Positions 18,935-27,487 of a DNA stretch of 64,000 nt are shown here, one piece after another. How positions within the stretch are numbered: the stretch's first letter is position 1; each line of letters opens with the position of its first letter. This DNA comes from Eremothecium cymbalariae DBVPG#7215 (Eukaryota; Ascomycota; Saccharomycetes; Saccharomycetales; Saccharomycetaceae), in contig NC_016454.1 in NCBI RefSeq assembly GCF_000235365.1, positions 310,001-374,000 on the forward strand, given 5' to 3'. Both the position numbers and the translations under genes were made by a program. The notes under the pieces are model-generated. The model was not told the origin of the DNA. It worked only from the letters and a program-made list of their open reading frames with translations, and made no database searches.

Positions 18935-19987
18935 ATGGATAAAAATATTGATTCAGTTTTACTAGTAGGTGGTGCAGGCTTTTTAGGTCTTCATTTAATT
19001 GAACAATTCTGGAATCTTACTCCTAGACCAAAAATCTACGTTTTTGATGTAAGACCATTACCAGAGAAAATATCAAAGCAATTTAAGTTTAATCCCCAAG
19101 AAGTTACTGTCTTCCAAGGTGATCTCACCTCCAGTTTTGATGTCGAAAATGCTATTAGATTAAGTGGGGTTAAGATTCTGATACACTCTGCTTCACCTAT
19201 GCATGGAAATACTCAAGAAATATATGATAAAGTGAATGTTGAAGGTACAAGAAATTTGCTGGATATATCAAAAAAAAATGGTATAAATATCTTTATCTAT
19301 ACATCGTCTGCTGGTGTTATTTTCAATGGTCAAGATATTCGCAATGCTGATGAAACTTGGCCAATTCCAGATATTCCAATGGATGGTTATAATGAAACCA
19401 AAGCTATTGCAGAAAAAATGGTCTTAGATGCAAATGCCCCACACCATCGGTTTTTAACTGTATGCTTACGTCCTGCTGGTATTTTTGGTCCTGGTGATCG
19501 ACAACTAGTTCCAGGCTTACGGCAAGTTGCTAAACTAGGCCAATCTAAATTTGAAATTGGTAGTAATAATAATTTGTTTGACTGGACCTATGCTGGGAAC
19601 GTTGCCGATGCTCATGTGTTATCTGCCCAAAAATTATTGGATGCCTCAACTGCAGAATCTATTAGTGGTGAAACATTTTTTATTACCAATGATGCACCTT
19701 CATATTTCTGGGCACTAGCTCGTGCAGTATGGAAAGCTGATGGTCATGTTGACAAAAGAGTAATTGTTTTGAATAGAACAGTAGCAATTATTGCAGGATA
19801 CTTATCCGAGTTCTTCTCAAAGCTTACTGGAAAGCCACCTGGATTGACTCCTTTTAGAGTGAAAATTGTTTGTGCATATCGTTATCATAATATATCCAAG
19901 GCAAAGAAGTTATTAGGTTATAAACCTAGAGTTGATATCGAAGAAGGTATCAGAAGGACATTAGCATGGATGGATGAAGACTTATGA
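18935..19987 (+). CDS. ERG26: Erg26, sterol C-4 decarboxylating 3beta-hydroxysteroid dehydrogenase
   Basis: 350 aa, against 349 in S. cerevisiae (YGL001C). It oxidises and decarboxylates 4-carboxysterols in the C-4 demethylation part of ergosterol synthesis at the ER, working with Erg25, Erg27 and the scaffold Erg28. The Rossmann motif GGAGFLG (G12-x2-G15-x2-G18) binds NAD. The short-chain dehydrogenase catalytic pair is Y152-x3-K156 (YNETK). Other long matches are YTSSAGVIFNGQD, LRPAGIFGPGDRQLVPGLRQ and LFDWTYAGNVADAH. A hydrophobic C-terminal third (RTVAIIAGYLSEFF) likely contacts the membrane. Its upstream region is the centromere: CDEIII ends only 373 bp before the start codon. Confidence 0.97.
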   Translation: MDKNIDSVLLVGGAGFLGLHLIEQFWNLTPRPKIYVFDVRPLPEKISKQFKFNPQEVTVFQGDLTSSFDVENAIRLSGVKILIHSASPMHGNTQEIYDKVNVEGTRNLLDISKKNGINIFIYTSSAGVIFNGQDIRNADETWPIPDIPMDGYNETKAIAEKMVLDANAPHHRFLTVCLRPAGIFGPGDRQLVPGLRQVAKLGQSKFEIGSNNNLFDWTYAGNVADAHVLSAQKLLDASTAESISGETFFITNDAPSYFWALARAVWKADGHVDKRVIVLNRTVAIIAGYLSEFFSKLTGKPPGLTPFRVKIVCAYRYHNISKAKKLLGYKPRVDIEEGIRRTLAWMDEDL

Positions 19988-20142
19988 ATAATATTAAGAG
20001 TTATGCTGGCTTCTTCTCCATTTGGGGAGACAGCCAACGTTGAGTAAGTATATTAGTTTACTATTAAAAGGTACCCGCAAAAATGGACCCACTATGTTTT
20101 CATAAAACAATTTTTGAATTTTATTATTTACATAAATGAAAT

Positions 20143-23100
20143 CTATTTAGTAATTCCACTGCAAGTCAAACAGTAATAGTTATCTTCGTTTTGACCCATG
20201 TTTTGCAAACACTTCTCGTGAAATCCGTGGTGACACTGAAACACAATTAGTCCATGAACAGATACTGAATTATTGGGCATCTTATTCGAAGTTTGGTATG
20301 ATTTCCAAGTCAAAAATACCTGACTGTCAACACCTAAACCCCAAATAACCTTGCCACAGATATCACATTCTGAGTTATCAATAGACCAACCGTGGCTCAA
20401 TGCAGCAATATATTCATTAATGACGTCCTTCGAAGAGTTTTCAACAATTTTGAGAATTAATTCATAAATATATTGCTCCACAGAATATATTCTAAATAAC
20501 TTTGTAAGAATAGATCTGACATCATGAATTTTTGTTGCGGTTACTTCATTGCTTTCCAATACATTTGCCAAAATATCCCAAAAGTAGGTTTTCGTAGCAT
20601 CCTTTATTGAGACTTCCCATTGTGATAACCTCAAAAACACTTTCTGCAATGCATTATTATAGATGATCTTTTCATTTAACTCAGATTTGGAGTAATTTCG
20701 CATAATATTGATTATTAACTGCGTCCAACACTGCTTAGTTTCTTCTCTTGATTCTTCGCATATGTGAATAGCTAAATCAATAAAACATTCTCCCCTTAAT
20801 TTATCTGAATTATCGAATGCCTTTGTAAATCCTGAAGACGCCACTTCAACCGCCTTCAAGTAACGCTTCGTTTTTGTATAAGCTGTTATCAGACTTTTAT
20901 CATCTTCAACTTCGTTTAGAAGTTGTACAATTTTCTCGAAATTCAAATCCGTAATAGAAGCCTTCCTTAGCCATTTACGTGATGCTTCAAAGTCACCAGC
21001 TTCGCAGCATAGTTGCAGATACAAAAACTTCGTATCGGGGTCTAATCTGATGGTTGTGTTGCCTAATTCGAATAATATCTCAAGATACTGCCTCTGTTTG
21101 GATTTGGAAGTAATAAAACTGGGCATTTTTTTGTAGAACTTATCATCAAGTTTTTGAAAAATAGGTACCAAAACATGCATATCCTCTTCAGCAATTATCT
21201 CATTGATATATTCTATAATAATTGATAACACTCTTTCCCTCTCGAAAGGCTTATTCTCAAGTAACTTCAAACATTCTTTTAAAATTTCCAATATGGACTT
21301 TGAGGAATCACGTAATTCATCAGATTCCAGCCTCAACTTTAAATACTCAGCAGGTAGTGGGAGGCTTTTGTAAACTGAAAATAAAACGTGCTCAAATTTA
21401 CTATCCTTCAGGTATACTATAAATTCACCAATGTTGTTAGGCATATATACGCTGAACAACGACTCCAGACTTCTTTCACAATCGTACTTTAAATCAGGAT
21501 TGTTACACCCACATATAATTGATATTAATTCATTAAGCGTCGAATTAGACAACTTGATGAATTGGGGAAATTTTGGAACGTTTCTGGTTATGAATATTGA
21601 AACCAATACTTGAAGTTCAATATCATCAAATGTTTTTAAAAGATCTATAAGAATATCAACCACAAACTGTCTATTAATTTGTATTCTAGATGGTTGTTGG
21701 TCAGCTGCATAGGCTTCCTCGTTGAAAAACATATCTTCAAACACTTTATGCAACATAAACAAACACAACTTAGGATTTCGTTTCAATAGTAATTGAAAAT
21801 ATGGGTATGCAGGCTCCTGGGAAGGATCTTTACCGGTCAACAATTTATCAGAAGAACTTGGAGGCCAACGAAGTGAAGTTCCGGTGAAAAGAAAGGAATA
21901 TATCTGTTCCTTCGCTTTCAAAGACATATCCAGTGACATATTTGTTCCAATAGGATATTGACTTCCTGTTAAAACCATGATCAAGTAAGCGTAAATATCT
22001 AAAACTGCAATATCATTTAGACTTTCAAAGAGTAAACATTTGTGTTCTTGTGAGGTAATCTTGTAAATAAAATCCATTAGTGGTGTAAGGTAATCCATAA
22101 ATGCAGTATTCCAAATATAAATAAGAACTTCATATAAGCCAAATTTCTTGCAAAATTTAACCGCCATGTCGGTATCTAATAAAGATTGATTGAGCGTTAT
22201 AATCAATAACTCAAGAATTTCCAGGTTCTCATCAGCTGCAAAATGTTGTATCATATCCTTTAGTAAAAGGGGAGGAAGTTCCCTTATCTTATTCTCAAAT
22301 ACTTGATTTGATAATGCATCATAAAATGTACTTCTATGTTTATTCCCAATTAGATCATTTACATCTTGCAAAAGCTGTGGAAGGTGGTCCTCAAACAAAG
22401 ACCCAACCTTTATTATAAGTGAGAACAAATCATAATATGCACTAGATTCAACATCACTCTGCTTCAATAAGAACTTCAAACTAGCCAGCGACAGATTGCG
22501 GAACGGCTGCAGAAGTTGTAACTTCCTATTCTGGTAACTTTCATTTAACCGAATTAGAGATGCTATGTCAGATCCTTTGGTCAGCATAAAACCAATTATG
22601 TTATGAGCTTCGCTGTAGTTACCATTTTGGACATAATGAAGTAAAATCTCACTCCATGAGGAAAATATACCACACTTAACCACATACCTAGTCAAAAAGA
22701 AAATTTGCTTATTAACGCAACCCAAATAGCCCTTGGAAGAACTTAAAATATCTTGTGTTTGTAGGTTGATTGTTAAAACAACCGGATTATTGATTCCTGT
22801 TATATTTAGCACTATGAATAAACCAGAAGAAGTCAAAACACCCACTGTAACGTTTGTAAGCCATTCCAGTGATGCAATTGCCTCCGAAGAAGTCCAAGAC
22901 CACTGCTCACTCTCGCTAACTTTAATATGATCGTTACTGAAATCAGTAATCTTAATAACGTGAAACATATTGCCCACAGAATATGCCACCGCATGGGCAT
23001 CTTTCGACCATACCACGGATCCAACACTTAGTCTATTATTGTTAGGAAACACCTGGCGCCATTGGGTGGCAAGCACTGAATTAATAGACACGATTGTCAA

Positions 23101-23823
23101 ACAATCGCTGCATAGAACCGCTATTAGATGAAGTTTTGTGTAATTGGGTATATTAGGTGTTATAGCGCTGGCAAGCAATTGACTTTTCATTGAGTTGATG
23201 TTCAGCAATGATTTAGAATGGCATGTAAACTGCCAAAGTCGATTTGTCAAACCACTATGATTCCATATCTGACCTCTTGTGTCACTCACAATAATACATG
23301 TATTCTTATGTGGTAAGAATCCAAGTCCGTTAATTAAGTAGCCTTTATGTTGTAAAACGTGAAGGATGGAGGATACCGAATTATCTGCCTGAGTAACAGG
23401 GTGATTCAAGTCCCATATAAAAACATCACCCGATGAATATGCAGCCGCTACATGTGTACCATCATTAGAAACGCAAAGTAATGTTACAGCTGAATTGAAC
23501 CTGTCTAGCTGAGGAACTAGTACAGTCTGTAAAAATTGCTTATGACTAAAAATTAATATAGCACCCTTTTCTGTTCCAATGAGGATATAAGATGTTGTGG
23601 GGAGTATGGAGGTGGGGCCCCCATATAGCGATAATGAAGGGTATAATTGCTGTAAAGACAGCCAGTTGATGAAGCAGTGAGCTTCTTGATCTAAAGGATT
23701 ATGGTGACTGAATCTTGAAAGACGAGATTGCAAATCGGAATCATTATCAGTAATCGTGGCTTTTAATGACGCATATCTTGGATTTGTAGAAATCTCGTCA
23801 TCTAGGAAGCCAACATGTACCAT
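20143..23823 (-). CDS. VPS8: Vps8, CORVET tethering complex subunit
   Basis: 1226 aa, slightly shorter than S. cerevisiae Vps8 (1274). The N-terminal half is a beta-propeller (e.g. YILIGTEKGAILIFSHKQF, GDVFIWDLNHP), then an alpha-solenoid, and at the C-terminus a RING-like zinc domain with paired cysteines and histidines (CDICGKVIWG ... CHHGFHEKCLQNM ... YYCLTC). Vps8 is the Rab5 (Vps21)-binding subunit of CORVET and tethers early endosomes on the way to the vacuole. S. cerevisiae VPS8 (YAL002W) lies one gene from TFC3 and next to EFB1. It converges with ERG26 (155-bp gap). Confidence 0.95.
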   Translation of the reverse strand: MVHVGFLDDEISTNPRYASLKATITDNDSDLQSRLSRFSHHNPLDQEAHCFINWLSLQQLYPSLSLYGGPTSILPTTSYILIGTEKGAILIFSHKQFLQTVLVPQLDRFNSAVTLLCVSNDGTHVAAAYSSGDVFIWDLNHPVTQADNSVSSILHVLQHKGYLINGLGFLPHKNTCIIVSDTRGQIWNHSGLTNRLWQFTCHSKSLLNINSMKSQLLASAITPNIPNYTKLHLIAVLCSDCLTIVSINSVLATQWRQVFPNNNRLSVGSVVWSKDAHAVAYSVGNMFHVIKITDFSNDHIKVSESEQWSWTSSEAIASLEWLTNVTVGVLTSSGLFIVLNITGINNPVVLTINLQTQDILSSSKGYLGCVNKQIFFLTRYVVKCGIFSSWSEILLHYVQNGNYSEAHNIIGFMLTKGSDIASLIRLNESYQNRKLQLLQPFRNLSLASLKFLLKQSDVESSAYYDLFSLIIKVGSLFEDHLPQLLQDVNDLIGNKHRSTFYDALSNQVFENKIRELPPLLLKDMIQHFAADENLEILELLIITLNQSLLDTDMAVKFCKKFGLYEVLIYIWNTAFMDYLTPLMDFIYKITSQEHKCLLFESLNDIAVLDIYAYLIMVLTGSQYPIGTNMSLDMSLKAKEQIYSFLFTGTSLRWPPSSSDKLLTGKDPSQEPAYPYFQLLLKRNPKLCLFMLHKVFEDMFFNEEAYAADQQPSRIQINRQFVVDILIDLLKTFDDIELQVLVSIFITRNVPKFPQFIKLSNSTLNELISIICGCNNPDLKYDCERSLESLFSVYMPNNIGEFIVYLKDSKFEHVLFSVYKSLPLPAEYLKLRLESDELRDSSKSILEILKECLKLLENKPFERERVLSIIIEYINEIIAEEDMHVLVPIFQKLDDKFYKKMPSFITSKSKQRQYLEILFELGNTTIRLDPDTKFLYLQLCCEAGDFEASRKWLRKASITDLNFEKIVQLLNEVEDDKSLITAYTKTKRYLKAVEVASSGFTKAFDNSDKLRGECFIDLAIHICEESREETKQCWTQLIINIMRNYSKSELNEKIIYNNALQKVFLRLSQWEVSIKDATKTYFWDILANVLESNEVTATKIHDVRSILTKLFRIYSVEQYIYELILKIVENSSKDVINEYIAALSHGWSIDNSECDICGKVIWGLGVDSQVFLTWKSYQTSNKMPNNSVSVHGLIVFQCHHGFHEKCLQNMGQNEDNYYCLTCSGITK

Positions 23824-24229
23824 TTAACTACCCTATATTAACATACAGTTACTGCCTCAGGTAGCTTTTTCATAACTTGTGATAACGTGCTTTTTATATA
23901 AAGGGGATGCAGATGAATATTATAGAAAGGCCAGCATTTTTTTCTTTTTAATTTGTTAATTAACATATATAGGATATTTCAGAAATACACTACTCAGTCA
24001 GTGCCACGCACCCCACTACATTCGTGGTCCTTCAAGTTACTCACACCTAGAGTATGGGACAGAGGGGGGAATGGGGAGCACTCTCTACATATAAGAAAAT
24101 GTATTATAAAACGTTTTATTAAAAACCACTCTATAAAGTAGTTTATATAGTAGCACCTAGACAGAACAATAACTTGGCGTCATACATATAGCACAAAAAG
24201 ATGCATGGATTTACCCAAAACAAGGGTAC
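23824..24229. other. VPS8 promoter and EFB1 3' flank
   Basis: 406 bp with no gene visible. It holds the VPS8 upstream region (TATA-like TTTATATAAAG near 23893) and the EFB1 3' untranslated region. Confidence 0.4.
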
Positions 24230-25294
24230 TTACAACTTTTGCATAGCGGCAACATCGGTGGACTGAACGTAGTCCTCGTTCTCTTCAATAGCTTGTTGCA
24301 ACTCATCCAAAGAGACCTTTGCATCTTCAATAACCAAGTTGATTTGCAACTTCTTGATACCGAAACCAACTGCAATCCATTGGTGAGCACCCCAGCACAA
24401 ACCGTCCATTTCAATGGCCTTGACACTAGCCAATAAAGCTTCCAAGTCAGTCTCATCATCCCATGGCTTAACGTCCAATGTGACAATAGACTTGGCTGCT
24501 GGCTTAGGCTTGGCTGCCTTTCTAGCATTGTATTCAGCGAGTCTTTGAGCCTTCAACTTCTCAGCTTCCTGGTCTTCCTCTTCATCAGAACCGAACAAGT
24601 CAACGTCCTCATCGTCTTCTTCTTCTTCAGCAGCAGCAGAAGCGGTAGCAGCTGGTAGAGTTTGAAACTCATCGGCCTTAGAAGCAATGTGGTTGAACCA
24701 TCTAGAGAAGTTTGGGTAAGCACTTTGGAAAGCCTTAAAAGCTACAACATCGGCTTGAGAAGCAGCAGTACTAAAAAGCCAGTTAGTATACTAATTCGTA
24801 AAACCATAAACGTTTTTTAGAAGGAAAGTTTTTTTTCATTTTTCCTGCACAGTGGATCGGTAATCTTCCTAGAGTCAGAAAGCATGCTGTCTAGGCACTT
24901 TCCTTTTGTCACTCATACCGGGGGTCTTACTTCCCGTCATAAACACGGACCAAAGAATTTAATTCATCATTCAAATCTGAAGAAAATACACCTAACACAC
25001 TTCTTCGAACAGTGCCAAAAAAAAAACTTTCCAAACCAACATCAGAACCACATCCTCTAAATACAAAAATCCCATTCTATTACCAACTCTAAAAACTCTG
25101 ACGAGGAGAGAGAGCATGTAAAACAGAAAATTTTTTCCAACGTCCATGAAAAAAAAATTGCATCTAAAGAACCGTAGATTCAGCTGATAAAAACAAAATA
25201 AAAAATAAACTTACCCTTCGACGTATGACTTGTCAGCCAAGAAGGTGTTCAACTGTTTCAAAGTTTCGATCTTAGAGAAGTCAGAAAAGGACAT
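24230..25294 (-). CDS. EFB1: Efb1/Tef5, translation elongation factor eEF1B alpha (two exons)
   Basis: Join 24230-24770 and 25215-25294, 206 aa, exactly the S. cerevisiae length. It is the guanine nucleotide exchange factor that recharges eEF1A with GTP. Exon 1 is 80 nt ([16 protein letters not shown]...SYVEG). The 444-nt intron begins GTAAGT (25214) and ends TTTTTAG (24771), with the TACTAAC branch just before; it splits a Gly codon as in S. cerevisiae. The N-terminal GST-like domain is followed by an acidic linker (~90-110), FGSDEEE and the catalytic C-terminal domain ([38 protein letters not shown], ending [10 protein letters not shown]). Codon use is strongly biased, as expected for an abundant protein. 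The intron carries snoRNA U18. Confidence 0.98.
24870..24976 (-). ncRNA. SNR18: Box C/D snoRNA U18 (snR18) within the EFB1 intron
   Basis: On the reverse strand, box C ATGATGA is at 24964-24970 and box D CTGA at 24875-24878, about 100 nt apart. Between them TTTGGTCCGTGTTT (24941-24954) is the U18 guide, which also occurs in human U18. It directs 2'-O-methylation in the large ribosomal subunit RNA (A649 in S. cerevisiae 25S numbering) and is followed by a degenerate D' box ATGA. S. cerevisiae snR18 is likewise encoded in the EFB1 intron. The exact ends are estimates; the terminal stem is short. Confidence 0.88.
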
Positions 25295-25809
25295 TGTTAA
25301 ATATACTTGTACTTGTTCCTTTTATAAATAAAAAGAATTAAATATCAATTCAAAATAAAGGAGAAGGAGAGAGATGAGAAAACATTTTTTTCGATTTTTT
25401 TTTTCAGGTTGGTCAAAACGAGGTTGAACAAGGAAACAAGTAGAAAGTAGAAGAGATTAAAAAACGGTAAGGAGGGCAACTTATATTTCTTCTATCTGGC
25501 GGTTTCAAGATTCTTCTGAGTTTTTTGTAGATTAGGGCACCAGATTGGAGCTCTAGGTGAGGGGGATATGTAGGGCTTTGGTTTCTATGTGTGCTGAGAG
25601 GGGCTGTTAGGGCTTCGAGAGTTTTCACTAAGACCGGGTAATCTTTGTATTGGTATGGGGTACGGGTGTTTTTTAATTTTCCACGATTCTAACTTATTTC
25701 AATGCAATGTTTATTACATAGCACGACATATAGAGAGAGGTGATAGATAACTCTGGAAGGCTAAGACGGTCGTGGCGGGTATTGGGTCATATAGATACGT
25801 TTAGTCAGG
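25295..25809. promoter_or_regulatory. EFB1-SFH1 divergent promoter with Rap1 and Reb1 sites
   Basis: 515 bp with no gene. At 25657-25669 the complement reads ACACCCGTACCCC, a good Rap1 site, as expected for translation-factor genes. At 25634-25641 the complement reads TTACCCGG, an exact Reb1 site. Both lie 340-375 bp upstream of EFB1 and 140-175 bp upstream of SFH1. A/T-rich tracts at 25380-25405 separate them from EFB1. Confidence 0.6.
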
Positions 25810-26961
25810 ATGTCACAGTTATTGCCGCAGGCTTATTTGACTAATTTTCATAATAGGATAAGAAATGAGGATGTTCCGATGTTTATTACAGCTCAACCTT
25901 CGCGGAATCATAAGAGAGCAAAAGTTGTAAATTATTCAGAATACGATAATGATTTATTGTTGGACGATTTTATAGAGCAGGATCAGAATGAGGAGGAGGA
26001 TAAGGTTAATGGGGATAGTGCCAAGGGAGAGAACGAGGACCAGACCCATGAGGATGCGGTTTCCAGTAATAATAATTTACCAGATTTAGAACAGCAGGAG
26101 GATGCGACGGGTATACTGAGGTATCCTAGGATTCGGGAGACATTTTTACAAAGCAAAATTGTAGTTCCATATGAACATGTGCTTGACAATGGTAGTAATA
26201 ATATTTCTGATATGAATGTTCTTGCTGATGAGGATATGAATGGGGGATATTCTAGTTTAGCCCAGCCGATTGTTATACCTATTAGGTTGAATCTGGAACA
26301 TAATGGACATAAGATTATCGATTTTTTTACATGGAATTTAAATGATCATTCTACTTCTCCAGAACAATTTGCATTGATTTATTGTCAGGATCTTGATTTC
26401 ACACATAATATGTCGTTGCAAAATCAGATAGTTGCTACTATCAATGAACAATTACAAGAATATGAGACGTTAGCTTCTGTTGTGGTACCTGATTTACACG
26501 TAATCATTAACTTGACGTGTAATCTTGATTCTAAGTTGTATGAGGATAATTTTGAATGGAATCTAAATGATGACTCTCTTCTTCCAGAACAATTTGCTGA
26601 GCTGGTTGTTCAAGATTTAGGTTTGACGAGGGAATTTATGCCTGCAATATCTCATGCACTTTATGAATCGATATTGAAGGTTAAGAAAGATTGGCTAGAG
26701 GGCCATCTGAACAACGATCACGTTCCAAATGGTGCTGCATTTGGCTACGTATCGGGTATCAGGTTGGATATAGACAGTCTTGGTGCAAACTGGTGTCCAA
26801 AAGTTGAAGTATTATCTCAATGGGAGATTGAAAAGAGGGAAATTGAAAAGGAAAGGAACATGAGAAGGTTAAAGAGAGAAAGTGCGAAAGTAGAAGATAG
26901 ATTAGCTAGAAGAAGAGGCAAGAGGAGGCTCGATGATTTGGAAACAACTATGAGAATATAG
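25810..26961 (+). CDS. SFH1: Sfh1, SNF5/INI1-family subunit of the RSC chromatin remodeller
   Basis: 383 aa (S. cerevisiae 426). It begins [21 protein letters not shown], like Sfh1 (QLIPQAYISNFHNRL). The two SNF5 repeats are clear: [23 protein letters not shown] repeat 1 (~155-215) and repeat 2 ([31 protein letters not shown], ~245-300). The C-terminus [23 protein letters not shown], the basic helix and the end [12 protein letters not shown] are conserved. Sfh1 is an essential structural subunit of RSC, which positions promoter nucleosomes in the nucleus. The acidic linker (~45-90) is shorter and different from S. cerevisiae. S. cerevisiae SFH1 is YLR321C, so its position beside EFB1 reflects rearrangement. 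Confidence 0.96.
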   Translation: MSQLLPQAYLTNFHNRIRNEDVPMFITAQPSRNHKRAKVVNYSEYDNDLLLDDFIEQDQNEEEDKVNGDSAKGENEDQTHEDAVSSNNNLPDLEQQEDATGILRYPRIRETFLQSKIVVPYEHVLDNGSNNISDMNVLADEDMNGGYSSLAQPIVIPIRLNLEHNGHKIIDFFTWNLNDHSTSPEQFALIYCQDLDFTHNMSLQNQIVATINEQLQEYETLASVVVPDLHVIINLTCNLDSKLYEDNFEWNLNDDSLLPEQFAELVVQDLGLTREFMPAISHALYESILKVKKDWLEGHLNNDHVPNGAAFGYVSGIRLDIDSLGANWCPKVEVLSQWEIEKREIEKERNMRRLKRESAKVEDRLARRRGKRRLDDLETTMRI

Positions 26962-27487
26962 CTTTTGCTTACTATATTAAAATTTGTGAACACCATTATT
27001 ATGAAAGGAAGGAAAGTGGAAAAAAAACAATCGCCTATATTAAAATCGGTGCCCTGGTAGAATAGAGGGAGAATAGAGGGAGAATTGAAGACGAAATAAT
27101 AAACAAGAAATAACTATTTAAGATAATGAATATGTGTCTTTCTTTTTTCATTTAAATCTTTTGTTTTGTTGGAAATGGTCCAATCATTATAAATGATATT
27201 CTATATGTAGTCTACAGAGTATCCAGAATATTGTTTCTGTTTGTATCTTAAAGTCGGAAACCGAGTATTATATGACATGGTGACAAAAATAAAAATATAA
27301 CGCCTTAATTATAAAGTATTGGGCGACAATATAATGTTTTTGGTTTCACAAAATGCAGGGGGGTTGCAATCTTAGAAAAAACCAGAAGAATGGTATTAAT
27401 TGACCTAGATGGCTCCATTTTCTCGCAACTTGGAGGGTTTGAAACAACAAAAAAAAGATAGATTCATGAATAACATAGGAATCATAA
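26962..27487. other. Convergent gap SFH1 / 751-aa orphan
   Basis: 526 bp of AT-rich sequence. There is one short direct repeat, GAATAGAGGGA twice at 27060-27081. No gene or RNA is recognised. Confidence 0.4.
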
